Assembly: GCA_013396915.1 (NCBI GenBank)
Contig: VWZL01000441.1
Location: 280,489 to 344,488 of the forward strand
DNA length: 64,000 nt
Source of the DNA: Stercorarius parasiticus
Taxonomy: Eukaryota > Chordata > Aves > Charadriiformes > Stercorariidae
Reading direction: 5' to 3'
Under the pieces are notes generated by a model. The model was given only the letters and a program-made list of their open reading frames with translations, was not told where the DNA came from and made no database searches. Position 1 is the first letter of the stretch; each line of letters opens with the position of its first letter. Below are positions 51,601 to 64,000 of the stretch, one piece after another. The translations under genes were made by a program, and so were the position numbers.

Positions 51601-54086
51601 AATAAAAACAGTCTTTTGGGGAAGAATGAGGTAATCTCCCAGCACCCGTGCTAGCTGAGATGCTGAAGAAGCAAAAAAGGGAGCTTCAGCAGAATCCATC
51701 CTTAACAAAGGAACAAGGATGACCTCTAAGAGAGGAAGACCTCAGAGCAAGTAGTATAACAACAGGTGAGCTAGCTGCTGTGTCCCCACACTGGGTAATT
51801 TGGAGAAACTAGGAAATCCTTGCAGTGCCAAGACTGATGCAGAACTGCATTTTTTGGTTTTGGTTGGTTGGTTTGTTTGCTTGCTTCTTTTATGACTGTT
51901 TTAAAATTTGTATTCAAGAAACTTATCTCATTTTCAGCCTGAACTGAACGTGGTGATGAGCACTCTCAGGTTGCTCATCAGAAATGCCCAGGGCTCATCA
52001 CTATGAAATTACCCTAGGTGCTTTCTTCTTTATGGAGCAACATATCAAAATGCAGCAAGGACCGAGGGGAGAAAGCATGGCCAAGAGAAGGATTCCTGCA
52101 AGTGGATATTCCCAGGAACCACTGGGATTTGCGGTTCACATCAAAAATATCCTGAAGAAGCACGCGAGATGTAAGAGCTGCCTTTGTCAAAGAGAAACTA
52201 AGGAAAAATTTAAAGCCTCTCTTCTTTTTTCACCCCTTCCCCACTCCCTCCCGAACACCCCCTTTTTTTGCTTTTTTTGAGAGGGGTTCTTTGGATCCCA
52301 GCACTAATTCCTCTTGGAGAAGGCGACAGATTTTACTGGTGAGTGTCAGAGCTATGACTTGCTCTTTCTTTGCAATCTCTTTCCTCCAAACTTCTTGTAC
52401 CTCCAAGACAAATGAAATTCCTAAATTTCACGTGCTTAGGGCTGGTGTTAGCTATAGAAGTTCTGATGCTCCACGCATGTAAGGCATGAGTAAAAATACG
52501 CTCAGCAAGAGCAGGCTTAGGAGAGGGCTTCTAGTCCTCCTGCATAACATCTAGGCCCAGCGCTTCACATTTGCTGCCATTTATTTCTGCAGCACTTCAG
52601 CGACATGTAATTCCGTATCCTGCAGGTGACAGATATCTTTGCTGTTATTGCTGCTCTGTGGGCAATAAATCTCTACTCACATATAAGCCTGGGTCATGCC
52701 ATATGACAACTTCTTTACTTATTTGCATCACTGTAAAGCAGCCTGGCAATTATACAGAAAGTACGTTACCATGGCAACACAGAGAAACTGCAGCATCTTT
52801 AAAAAAAAAAAAAAATTAAGACCGCAGAATTACTTAACATTTTATTCCCCAAAGACTTCAGTATTCTTAGTTTAAACTTTGAACAAAAAAATCATAACAA
52901 ACGGTGCCTATTTCATAAATAGTGCTTCCTACGCCTTTTAAAAGCAATTGCTTCTTTTCATCAGAGCATTTTATTTTTTCCTCTTTGTGGAATTACTGAG
53001 TACAGAGTTTAATGAGTAAAATACTCCTCTATCCCCTGTCCAGAATTATATTTTTTTTTGGCAACAACTATCACTTGATTATTAGTCAAGTCAAATACAG
53101 TAATTACTTCAGCACAGTTAATGCATAAGTCCCCTCTCACACCTCCCACACAAATGACTGCAGACAGCTCTGACAGCTCCTGTGTCCTGGTAAAGCGCTG
53201 GAACAGCACAAAAGAGTAGCCGAGATTTTAATTTTCATGGGATGGGAAGAGCCAAACAGTCTGCAGCATGAGGAGATACACAAAAAGGTGAGAGGGACAC
53301 AACCATCCAATGCCCAAGTCACGGGCTGGTACCCACCAACTCAAGATAAAAAACACTCTGGCTTCTAGCGTAAGTCACAAGACTGCTTGTGGCTTGGTGG
53401 CTAAGTCAAAACTGAGACTCAGCCATTCAAAGGTGGCTTCGTCACCCAGGTGCCACCAGTTATGGGTGTTGTGTGTCACAAGATTTATGCTCTTCAACCT
53501 TTTAGTCACGCACACGGTGATCGGGAAAGCAATGGGCAGTGGAGACTGCACTATCTTCCCCATCAACCTGCTACTGCAGATCATCTTGTAAACCTGGGTT
53601 TTGTAATCGTTTCGTACAAGCCATTGCTGACATACCATTACTATAAATAGTGGCAATACGATGAAGTAAACGTACAATATTAATGAAATTCAAATAAATA
53701 AATAATAATTTTTTAAAAAGTCACTATATCCCAGAGCATTCTCTCTTATGCTACTGTTTGTAAATTATTTCTTCTCACAAACATGGTCAAAGCACATAAA
53801 GGCAAAAACTGTTTAGTGCACAAAGAATGTTCATTATGTGCCTCTCTAAACAGAAATAATTATAAGCAAATACCAAGCAGGCATAGTTTTGTGACACCTT
53901 TCTCACAGAGGGTAGGCAGAATTCTCAGTCTGAGCCCTTTTTGACAAAAATGGAACTGTGTGACACAGATACAAAATTTTAGAGAAGTCCATTAATGCGT
54001 AACTAATGCTCTACACCGAGGTAAATACTCTGCGTTCAATTTTTTTCTAAACAGTTTGACACTGCTAGCAGGCTACTTTAAAGTCT

Positions 54087-54175
54087 GATTTTGAAAAACA
54101 CTTCATCCATCCATTCATTGACATAGTCAATAGAAAAGCACACATTGACTTCTGAAGATCAGATTTTGAAAAACA
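54087..54175. repeat. Pair of direct 14-mer repeats with palindromic centre
   Basis: GATTTTGAAAAACA occurs at 54087-54100 and again, identical, at 54162-54175. Between them lies ATTGACATAGTCAAT, a perfect inverted repeat with a three-base loop. It probably belongs to the same class of old short elements as 48-106. Confidence 0.6.
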
Positions 54176-55363
54176 AAAGCCTTGCTGTTCAGTATCTCTG
54201 ATCTACATTCCACACTAATTAACCTATATCTTTCAATTAAAAACAGATCCTTGGTTCCTTAACAAGAAGCTTAATTATGTTAGCTATATTGCATTTCTGA
54301 AATAGATGATAAAGTCCAGTCTCAAATTTAAGTCTCTGTTAAACACCACTCACCATTATGATTCACACAGAGCTAGTTAGGAACAGAAACTCTAAAAATG
54401 ACCAAAGCATTTGCACAAATAAAACATGCAGAAGTTAATCACCATGGCCTGTCCAGAATTATCTGTCGCATTAGTATGTAAAATAATTATGCAATACAAG
54501 AATTAAAAATAGCCTGGTTGTCTTGAACAAAATTCTAGAGCTTGAGGCCAACAATACAATGGGAAATAAAGCAATAGATAAGTAAAAACTCAGAAATAAA
54601 ATCAGCAAGGAAATGCTGATTTTTAATCCAAACAATAGTCTCCATGAACAAGAACCATAATGCCAAGCATACCAAAAAGCAGAAGCAGCAGGAGAAAGAG
54701 AGGTAACAGAAGGAGATACTTGATGTTGTCAGGGAGTCTACTGACACGTCAACTGAAGCAACAAGCTGAGAGCTGTGAAAAGAAAACGGTAAACAAGAAG
54801 CAGCAGCTCAATCATTAAGGAGCAACAGCCAGCTAATGGGGAAAGACATCCAGCTATCAGGAAGCCGACTGCTTGGAATAAAACTACCACAAAGGAGAGA
54901 TGACAGAGATGACCACCTGGCACCACTGAAAAAGAAACAACAGCCAGTTGCACATACCAGCAAAATTACTAGAATTACTGAGTGGAAAAGGTAGCAAGAG
55001 AGGAAACCTGAAGGTAGAGCTGCAGGAGGGTCTTGGCCACACTGCAGACATTATTTGAAACTAATTCAATCTTGACTACAGCCTCACGTAGTTGCAATGC
55101 TGCTTTCACAGTGAAATGGACTGATTTCCAGGTGCTGAAAAAATTGTGTTCCTACTGGAAAAAAATGAAGTATTATCATAGGAGCAGGATTACTTGCCAC
55201 CTCTGACTAGCTGTTTACCCATTTCTGTTTTACAGATGCTTAGCTAAGTGATATTTCTGTTCATAGGGTAGGGTTCCTTCCACACCACAGTATTTCCCAT
55301 CATGCCAAGACCCACATTCAACCACAGGTCAAACTGAAGAGGAGGAAGGAAGGATGACACAGT

Positions 55364-55632
55364 ATCATTGGCATGGGGCATGAGAAACCAAGCAGGTTCA
55401 ATTCCCTGCCCTGCCACACGCTTCTGGAGTAAACTTTTATAAGCCGCTTTAGGCAAGTCTGTTCCTTCCAGGAGTCTGTGGTTCGGAGAGCCTTGGCATG
55501 GCTTTCCACTGGGCGCTGCAGGTGACACACGAGCCTGCACTGGGATACATACATGCTCCTGCAGTCACACTGGAGGCCTTCCTATCTGTGAAATCAAGAT
55601 AACGATCTTCCCTGTCCTATAAAGATGTGATC
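55364..55632 (+). repeat. MIR/L3-like ancient repeat, interrupted
   Basis: GGCATGGGGCATGAGAAACC, AGGTTCAATTCCCTGCCCTG, CCACAC, TAGGCAAGTCTGTTCC, and after about 100 unrelated bases CCTATCTGTGAAATCAAGAT and ATAAAGATGTG. These follow the sense order of MIR/CORE-SINE blocks (GGTTC-AATCCC-GCTCTGCCAC, GGGCAAGTCACTT, CATCTGTAAAATG). The middle insertion is unidentified. Confidence 0.5.
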
Positions 55633-58600
55633 TGAACAGAGATACGGATGGCAAAGAGCTAGTGAAATATTAGGGCTGTATATCCTCTTTATTCGCAGAG
55701 CTCAAGCTGCCTGATTAAAACATCTAGTGGATATAGGCTGAAAGGGATGTACAGCCACCTCTACAGAAAACATATGGCTGTATTCAATCTTGGTGTAAAC
55801 AAAAATACTCTAAGTATCACACAATTTCTTTTCCTCCTTTTTATTTCACACTTTTTCAATAGCTGCAAACTATCGTCAAAGCCCATCACAGCCGAAGTCA
55901 TTTCTGAAGCCAAGCTATGCATTTTTTAATGCCATTTTATCTTTTTCCATATGTCACTCCTCCTATTTCTGTTGCTCTTCTTCACCTGTACGCCAATTAT
56001 ATATCTGTTAATTTGCTCTCCAGTAAAGTCTGATTCATCTGTAACTGCGTAAGGACAGATTCCATGATGGAATCTTTAGGCGAGACGGTTTGGAGGAGGA
56101 AAACTTCACAGTTACCCCTAGAGATATTTTTCCAAAGCATTCCACATCTAGGAAAAAGCTCTCTAAATCCTGTGGAATTAACATAATAAATATACAATCC
56201 CTAAGGCCCAAATTGCAGTCTGTTTCTGCACAGGTTTTCTTCCATGCACTATTCCCCTGTGCAATTTATTCCTTTTTAAAGACACTCTTAAGAGGGGCAA
56301 ATTGTATTTTACTGCGTCTACAGTAACTACAGAATTATTTCACCTATTTTCAGACATCTTTCCACATAGGCGCTCTCATATTTTTTTTGCCTGTATATCC
56401 AGTCTTTTGACTCTAAATCAATGTTTTCTCTACCATTTACTTTGCCCGTTTGAAACTCATGGATATGCTTTACCTTTTCCATAAGAAATATGTTACCTTA
56501 GCTGCTAAATTATTAGTCCCTAAGGCAGCTCATTAAACATCTCCTACCTTGTTTGGCATATTGTTATTTTTACTACACCTGGTAGTCTTTCAGCCCTTTT
56601 TTTGGAACAAACAGTTTTGTTCAAGTAAATGAGAATTAATTTTTATCAGCTGATTTCACAGGATAAGACAGAACTCTGAAATGAAATCCAAAGACATTTC
56701 ATCTGGTGCAGTGCGTACAGCCACCAATTTTCTATTGTACTTTCAGTATAAAAGAACAATTAAAAACATGCTTGGTGAAAAACAACTTTTATAAGAATCA
56801 CGATACTTCATGCTCAAAGTGTTTGTATATGAGAGATATTTGTACAGAGAGACATTTTTCTCTGCTATTTTATTATGCTTCTAGAAGCAGAAATTAAATG
56901 TAAGGAAGTCCCATGACTATCTTTATTTCCCCCTCAGCCCTTTCCTCCCTACTCCCAACTGACAAATCAGTACAGATAGATGTATTTTTCTCCCAATTTT
57001 AACTGTGTGACAGGGGCTGCTGCTCCTTCTCCTGGCTGCAGAGCCACTTCCACTCCTGTACTCAGGGATCCCAGTGCCATGTGCAGGCAATGCCTGGTGT
57101 GCATGATCCTACAGCTTCTCAAAAATAGCTCATAATACATATATTTGGTTGTGTTCTCCCCAAAACTGCATGCCATAAATTCTCCAGAGCAGCAGCTCCT
57201 CCAGGTTCCGCCACTGCAAGTGTTTCCTCACTTGCTCCCTTCATCCTCCTCTGAAGTTATTTCTGTATGACCTTACCTTCTAATTTGTGCGTGCACATAT
57301 GGCAAGGAAATTTTGCAGGGCATCTCAATCTTTGCCATTTTCAATTCATAATTAATTCACTCCTCCTCTTCATTTATTAATGAGCTAATTTCTTGCTAAG
57401 GTTAAAGTTACTCAAAAAGGAAAAAGGCAGAACTTTCTCAGTGCATGAAAGTCTCCCACCCGTCAGTACAGAAGCACGTTTTGGTGGCCTGCTGCCTAGA
57501 GAAGTCCACAAACCGTAGCAATGAATAACAGAAGTTCCACATTTAGGAAAGTTGGGACCTGGCATTAGTTTGGGATTTTATGTTTACCTCTTGTTTCTAA
57601 GCCCTGTCCTGATTGGACACTTTAGAAGAGGAAAACAAAAACAAAACCCTCAACCGTTCCTCTGTAATCATCCTCAGATAAAATCTTTTTCACAGCTTCT
57701 GAAGTTGTGCCTCCCACCTTCACTTCTGGGGATATCTGAGGACGAGGAAAGCAATCATTTGCATTTGGATACAAAATACCTTTTATGATCATTAGTATCC
57801 TGGAATAGGAAGGTCAGTATTTCAGGGATCTAATTCAGGAATTCTAAAATGGCAGAGCAGACTCTTTGTCCGGGTGCTCCTTTTCCCACGTGGGAGCAGG
57901 ACAGTTGTGCAGGTCTGGCTCGCCCTTTCCCCTGGCCACAGAGCATCCTTTCAAGAGCCCTCTGCTTGGAGGCACGGGGTTCCTTGCTTTCGTTGTGCAC
58001 CTGCGTGAGGACCTTGCTTATCACCACATGCTCACATCACTTTACATATCTGAATTTTCCCCTATACAGTCCTATCATTACGCTGGAGTTACACGTCGCT
58101 CCCTATGGGCAATATATTGCGAGGTGAGGGGAAATGTGCGTAAGGGGAAGATAATCTATCCATACCACTCGCAGAGAAGTTTTTGAATACAGCATGTCAC
58201 TAGGCACAGCTGCTGGATTACACGTGCCTCCTCTTCTCCCTGCCTTCCTCTGTGACTGCGTGTTACACACCAATTCCAAATTACACTCACTCTCCTTTCA
58301 CTAACGGTACGTTCTCATTTCTGTGTTCTCTTAGAAAATAGGTCTTTAGCTCACTCAACTATCCAGCATGCACATTTCTAAAACAAAGAATAAGGTTAGC
58401 CAAGGTCACCAATACTAATGGAACCTATTCTAAAATTATGTAGCCCAGATGTTTCTCTTTTTTTTTTTCCTCTTTTCCTTTTTAATCAAATGTAGGACAA
58501 GAGTAAAGAGTACTTGAATCGACACGTTAATATAGGAGGGAGGCTATGTGAAGATGGAATCAGAGTTATAACAAAAGCCTGCTGCGTAAGAGCAGGCTGC

Positions 58601-61600
58601 TGCATCTATGGTCAGAGCGGAGTACTGGTATGGAAACAAGCACATAAAATTGCAATACCTTGTTTCCCACAACTTTCAGTGATTTTTGAGGAATCGAGAC
58701 ACCAAAACCCAGCATTTTTCGCTGATTTCCCTTAAATCACTGCTATAGAACTGCATTTGAATTATCTCATGAGCAGACCGCCTTCCCACATTTGTTGTCC
58801 AGAAACAAAACAATCCCCCTTACTCCTGTTCTTCTTCATGTTATACTCACATGCAGCCTCCCTTGTAGCCTTCTGTGGAGGTCCCTCGAGTTTTGTGCAG
58901 TCGTTGCAGTGAATTCAGCACCTCTATTTCATCTCATATTTTAGGACAAGCCAAAAAAAGGGCATGGAAATATCTACTGGCCCGGGGTTGTATAGACCTA
59001 GCAGCAAAACCAAAAGGAAAAGTTACTACTTATGGCTCTTCTGAGGACTTCAAAAAGGCAGCCAAGGAGGGGCAGCCTTTGTGTACCACACGTTGCTAGG
59101 GTAATGGCAGCATTTTCCTGCCAAGTACTGTTTGTTACCAGAACAAAGTCCAATTACGTGGTCATTAAACAAATTTCATTGTTCCTAGACAGTAAGTTTC
59201 AAACCCCCACCGAAGAGTATTGCTTTATCACTTCTTTCTGAATTAACATTTTTATTTTTCTTCCATATAGCAATTAAAGAGATTCAGTAGGGATTACTGA
59301 AAACGTTACTAGTTTACGTGAAAACTTTAAATGCAAAAATATGAAGCGTTGGCAGTTCAAGTGATAAGTGGAACAAGGCAACATTTTAAGTTTTTGACAT
59401 ATAAATGAGTTCGTCACATATACCTAATTAAGACATTATAGCTGAAGTAACTATAAATCATTCCCCATCTTTTTCTCATGGTAAGGCTGGTATAGGCTGG
59501 GAATGTATCATCTCTGCTTGAGCCACTTCTGGGAGTTACATGCATGCTGTATAATGAGAATAAAACTTCATGTCATATTTTGAAAATGGCATTTACGGTC
59601 TATTTATGGCTTCACAATTCAAGGTCATTTACAGGGATCATTACCTCCACTTATTCTGCCAATTCTTTCAATAGTTTGACATAGTCAAATAATAAGGTTT
59701 CTTGAAGTGTTAAAGCACAAATTGCCTTATTTTAAAATAGATGCCCATTTAGATACATTGAGGAATTTCAAACTAGAAAAGCACATATGTATTTTAGTTG
59801 GGTTTATATTATAAAACTCAAGCGTATATAATTAACTAAGGATCTTAAGCATTTGTTTGTGAAGAGATTCTCATATTCCAGGTATAATTATTAAATTCGG
59901 TAAGAAAAATGGTTCTTCTAACATTATGTCTTTATGCAAAACAAATACTCCTTATAATTTTAAGCTCAAATACCATTTTAATTTTTTTTTTTAAAAGAGT
60001 ATTTTTATGAAATAGTGAACTAGAAAAAGATACTTCGAAACAAGGTATTAAATCCTACTACATACAGGAAGATGGGTCTAAATCTCTTGGACGTTTTTCA
60101 GCCAGTGATGTGTCAAGCATTTATTTTGTTATGAGCTTTATCTCATCTGAATAGCAGGAAAATTCTTACTGATTTAACTTCATTTACTTTGTATAGTCAT
60201 TGGCAAATTTAAAGAATGGATTTATTAGGGAGTTTTCCATCTCTAGGGACAAATTTGCCCTCTCTTTCCAGCAAGATGTACAGAGATTCACTCCTACAAG
60301 TATTAACCTCTCAGCACCTGCAGTAGTGATACATTTTCCTCTCCTAATAAAACTAATTCAGGCTTTGAGTACTTTAATTATTACTTCTTAGCCCTAATGA
60401 CTCTTTATGCGAGTAGAGCTAATAGCACTGAATTATCAGTACTAATATACCTATATAACTCCAACAGTGGAACTATATGATATCAGGTACTGTTCAATGC
60501 TGTGAATTTCATTATTTAATCTGCATATGTCTACAAAAAGACTTATTTGTCTACAGATGATCAACAGAAACAAATTATGGACCAGGTTTATTAAATATAT
60601 ACATCTTTTTTAGTAAGTACTAGCACTTAAGACATATGAAGGGAAAATACTTGTATTTGAATGTAAATACAGGCATTGGCTAGACTTTGGTTACTCTCTC
60701 CTGCAAAGTCAGGCAGACAGGTGCTGTACTGTTCAGTGTCATTCCACCTTCTGATATGTTCACCAGGTGAGCTTAGAAAAATCTTAATTACGTTTAGGGT
60801 GGTTCTTTGCCACACTTGTCAAAGGTGCCTCACACCCTAACAATGCCAATATTCTTCCCAGTCGTGTTCTTAAAGAACTTCAAAACACTGGACACCATCC
60901 ATTTCAAATGGAAATACTTGTCTCTCTCAGAAATGCCTTTAATGTTTATCTGGCTACATTCATCCCAGGATTCCAGTGCTTTATAACACTACAGAGCACA
61001 GCACAGTGCTTTGTTAGGGCATGAAGGTATGGACAAGTGAACCAAATCCATCAATATCTCACACAGTAGTTCTCTTATGGAAAACTAAGAGCTTTCTTCT
61101 GCTCTAGCCAGAAGACCAGAGTTTTGGTGACTATTACAGTTAATTTTTATAATTACAATACCTAATAATAAATGACCACTCCTTCATTCCTTCTGCATTA
61201 CCAGTTAGGAAAACAAGTCTCCCATCTCTTGCTTCTAATTTCTCTTTGAGCAGGTTTCAGAAGCAGGATCGAGAGCCACGTGTTTGGCACCCCCATGGGA
61301 AGCGGAGCATTTCCAAGCCTGCTGCACTCGGGAGCCATGGGCAGAAGGACGGGTGACTGAACAGGCTGAGGGAAAGACGTTCTTGCTGAGTCTCGAGTCT
61401 TCACCAGAAGCGTGGGATTTTGTGTTATTGGTGAGAAATCAAGCAGCCAGAAGCCAAATATTTAACTGAATAGCTAAAATGTATTCCAGCACTGGAGATA
61501 CTCTTTGTTTTCTCCTTACTTTGAGCCCCTTTCCTCTTTCCTGACTCTCCTGAAACTTCGCTTTCTCCTCTGCTGTCATGCTTACTCTGCTCTCACTACA

Positions 61601-63848
61601 CCGCTCACAGCAGCCAGTTGCTCTATTTGTGAAAGATAATTTAATTTTATATTGGTACAGCAAGGAGAGGCAATGCTGCAGCTGGAAAGCTGCGAGGCAT
61701 TTGCTGAGTATGGTTTTGTGGAGGCCTTTGACCCCAGATTGATATGCATACAGTGTTTTTCCTCTCAACAAAACCCAAATCAAAAGAAGGGAATACTTCT
61801 GGAAAAAAATTGCAAAACTATAAATGAATTTTAAGCCAAATCCCTTTCATGTCCCCAAAGTATAGGCAACACCACTGGCAACTGCTGTAATTGGGTCTGC
61901 AGTGAGTAGTTCAAGGGAGTCGAACTGACTGACAGCTCTCTCCAGGCTAACAACTACAGAGGCTGAGCCATTTTTTTCCTACAGCTAAAGTACTCCCACA
62001 GAAGCTTAGAAGTGCGACGCAAACTTTTGCTTCTTCTCCATTTTAAAAATATTTATTTTATTACCTGTTTAGAGCCCTCCAGGGCACTTCTCTGCGTTCT
62101 AACCAGATTTCAGCGGCATGCCATCCTCAGCACGATGAGGGGTATGTCATCCGCATAACAGATTTCCTTCCATTTCTATTCCTTTTAGGTCATCTACAAC
62201 ACAATAAAAAAATTCCAAATAGGATATGAGTCTGAAAAAAAAAAAAAAATGACAAGACTTTGTATAGACTCATGAACACTTCCCAAGATATGAAGGATGT
62301 TTCTGAAATTACAGTGGGAGCTTCACTCTGTTCCAAAAATCTGGGTATATTTTCACACATTCTCTAACTGATTCATGGGATAGTCACTAAGTTGATGGAA
62401 TAGCCCTGAGGGATTTAAAAAGATTATACCAATTTAGTTAGCTAAAATGCCGGGAACACATTAAAATCATCAAAACTATTACATACTTTGGAAAATATAA
62501 AGTTATTTAAGCCTAAGGCAAATTGTATATTCTATTACAAAATAGTACATTAAGAAACAGTTGACTTTTTTTTTTTCCTTTACAATAAGCCCTGAGCTAA
62601 AAATCTATTCTTCCCCCATCCAATTTGTCCACACTGTTTCCTCACAACAACAATAATCCTTCTCTCAGCAGTGTGTGTCAAGCTTAACGCAAAGCATCTC
62701 ACCAAGAAGCAATGCACTGATGTCTTTGGTGGAATTCGGTACTCAGCATGTGCAGTACTCAGATGCACTATGGATACAAGACACCTCTAAATTTGCTCGT
62801 TTCAGTAGTGGAAATCAGCAAGATTCAGAACACATTGTTTGAAAGCATTCATCACAGAAAATTTTTGTAGATCTTCCATGAACTCTAGTACTGTTGTACT
62901 ATCGCAGCAATATAAATCTCTGTCTTCCTAAACTTATGGGAACGTGTTCTTCATTCTGTCACAAACCAGACTAACCTTAAAAGTCAGTATTTTTTGCGTG
63001 ATTTACTCCACCAACTACGTTACTGCTCAAAGTACAGCCAGGCAGCCAGCTGTGCAATTGCTCTGTCAGCAACACAGTCTTTTAAACCCAACACGCTAAA
63101 ACGGCTGTTTAAAGATGTGCCGAACTATTCAGCAGTGATTAGAATACTGAATGGCTGTTTGCTGGTTAATGATGGGCGAGAGATATAATTTCCTTCCCAT
63201 GAAAACAGATGAATTTTTTAGGACTCGCATTGTTGTATTACTGCATCCTAATTTACAGCACACAGCACTGCACGAAAAAAAAACCACATAACTGGGCTGA
63301 ATTCCATAGGCCTTTGTCAGGCAAAAGCCATCACTCAGTTAAGGAGCACAGAATTTGGCACACAGACCTTGAGCATTTGTCTCATATAGAACGACGTATG
63401 GTTTTCTAAAAAAAAGAAAATTTGAAACTAACAAATTTTTATTTCATCTTCCCATCTTGCAAACAAGTGGAAGTATGAATGTTTATTTACAGTTACATTA
63501 GAAGTGGGAATTATGGAAGGGATATATTGTGAAGAGACATATAAAAGTTTAAGACTTTTCGGACTCCTGCTTGCTATCTGTCTGCAATGATATCTTGGGG
63601 CAATGCATGGTAGAGGTTAATTATGTATTGCAAAAAAAAAAAAGTATGTATTTTTTTTACCCAGCTTCATGTTCAACTGATTAAATGTTTTCTTGCTGTC
63701 AGCATCTAAGCACTGTGAATGTGAAAGAGTAAAAGAGACCCCATGAAGTCACCTAGATTAATCTACCTCCCAGCTGTCCATGCAGCATAAATACCACTTA
63801 TCTACAACTAGAATGACCCCACAGTCTGTGATTTTTCAGTTTTAAGTT

Positions 63849-64000
63849 ATAGAATCATAGAATCTTCATGGTTGGAAAGGACCTTTGAGATCATCGAGTC
63901 CAACCATACACACACTAAAAAAAAAAAAACCACAAAAAAATCCCCCCAAAAATGCCCTACAATCTCTGTCACTAGAGCATGCCCTGAGGTGCCAAATCTA
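63849..64000 (-). repeat. CR1 LINE 3' end, minus orientation, runs off the window
   Basis: Starts with the reverse complement of the CR1 tail (TATAGAATCATAGAATCTTC), then GGTTGGAAAGGACCTTTGAG and ATCATCGAGTCCAACCATAC. An A/C-rich low-complexity stretch (63912-63950) interrupts it. After that the CR1-like CACTAGAGCATGCCCTGAGG and TGCCAAATCTA continues to the edge. The element's 5' part lies outside the window. Confidence 0.93.
63912..63950 (+). repeat. A/C-rich low-complexity stretch inside CR1
   Basis: Two A-runs and a C-run replace the corresponding part of the CR1 3' UTR. It may be a microsatellite expansion within the element. Confidence 0.8.

Larger units (their letters stand above)
42160..63848. 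other. Intergenic DNA, no gene recognised
   Basis: AT-rich DNA with MIR-like relics (42605-42690, 49349-49600, 55364-55632), a palindromic relic (47997-48107), a direct 14-mer repeat (54087-54175), TA-rich DNA at 43006-43030, poly-A runs at 50841-50858 and 51551-51570, and GC-rich pockets at 57850-58020 and 61250-61410. I saw no exon with a family resemblance, including no terminal exon of a neighbouring GABA-A receptor gene. Confidence 0.55.

Noticed and set aside
24030..64000. Exons of GABRA4 or another cluster gene upstream of GABRA2
   Set aside because: Expected from synteny further right, but I saw no transmembrane or ligand-binding segment of a receptor on either strand.
1..64000. CRISPR arrays, operons, tRNA or rRNA genes
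   Set aside because: No regularly spaced repeats, no tight gene strings and no cloverleaf or rRNA sequence; the window is vertebrate intron and intergenic DNA.

Overview
The window looks like nuclear DNA from a bird. It is about 60% A+T, has almost no coding sequence, and contains five CR1 LINE fragments. The young-looking ones end in the bird-type 3' motif built on ATTCTATG. There are also very old amniote repeats (MIR-like SINEs and short palindromic elements), and no mammalian L1 or Alu. The species cannot be named from this sequence.

The only protein gene I can support is the 5' end of GABRA2, the GABA-A receptor alpha-2 subunit, on the minus strand. The first coding exon (22586-22656) encodes the start codon and most of the signal peptide. 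The second (19925-20040) encodes the end of the signal peptide and the mature N-terminus. The two join in frame (phase 2) to give the first 62 residues. They align with the alpha-2 precursor without gaps from the start codon, with the expected cleavage position and N-glycosylation sequon. The third coding exon was not found down to position 1, so the second coding intron is at least 19.9 kb and the rest of the gene lies to the left of this window.

Layout: 1-19924 is intron; 19925-20040 exon; 20041-22585 intron; 22586-22656 exon; 22657-23088 is 5' UTR or promoter-proximal DNA that becomes CpG-rich; 23089-24029 is an assembly gap with G-runs on both sides, probably hiding the CpG-island promoter; 24030-64000 is upstream intergenic DNA in which I recognise no exon. 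In other vertebrates GABRA2 lies in a GABRG1-GABRA2-GABRA4-GABRB1 cluster, so GABRA4 may lie beyond the right edge. That is inference from known synteny.

The upstream 40 kb holds CR1 fragments (25552-25630, 30470-31119, 41825-42159, 63849-64000), MIR-like relics (49349-49600, 55364-55632), a decayed palindromic element (47997-48107), simple repeats and a few GC-rich pockets of unknown nature. I found no new gene system, CRISPR array, tRNA or rRNA. The most useful results are the two-exon gene identification, the probable promoter loss in the gap, and several ancient hairpin-like repeats.
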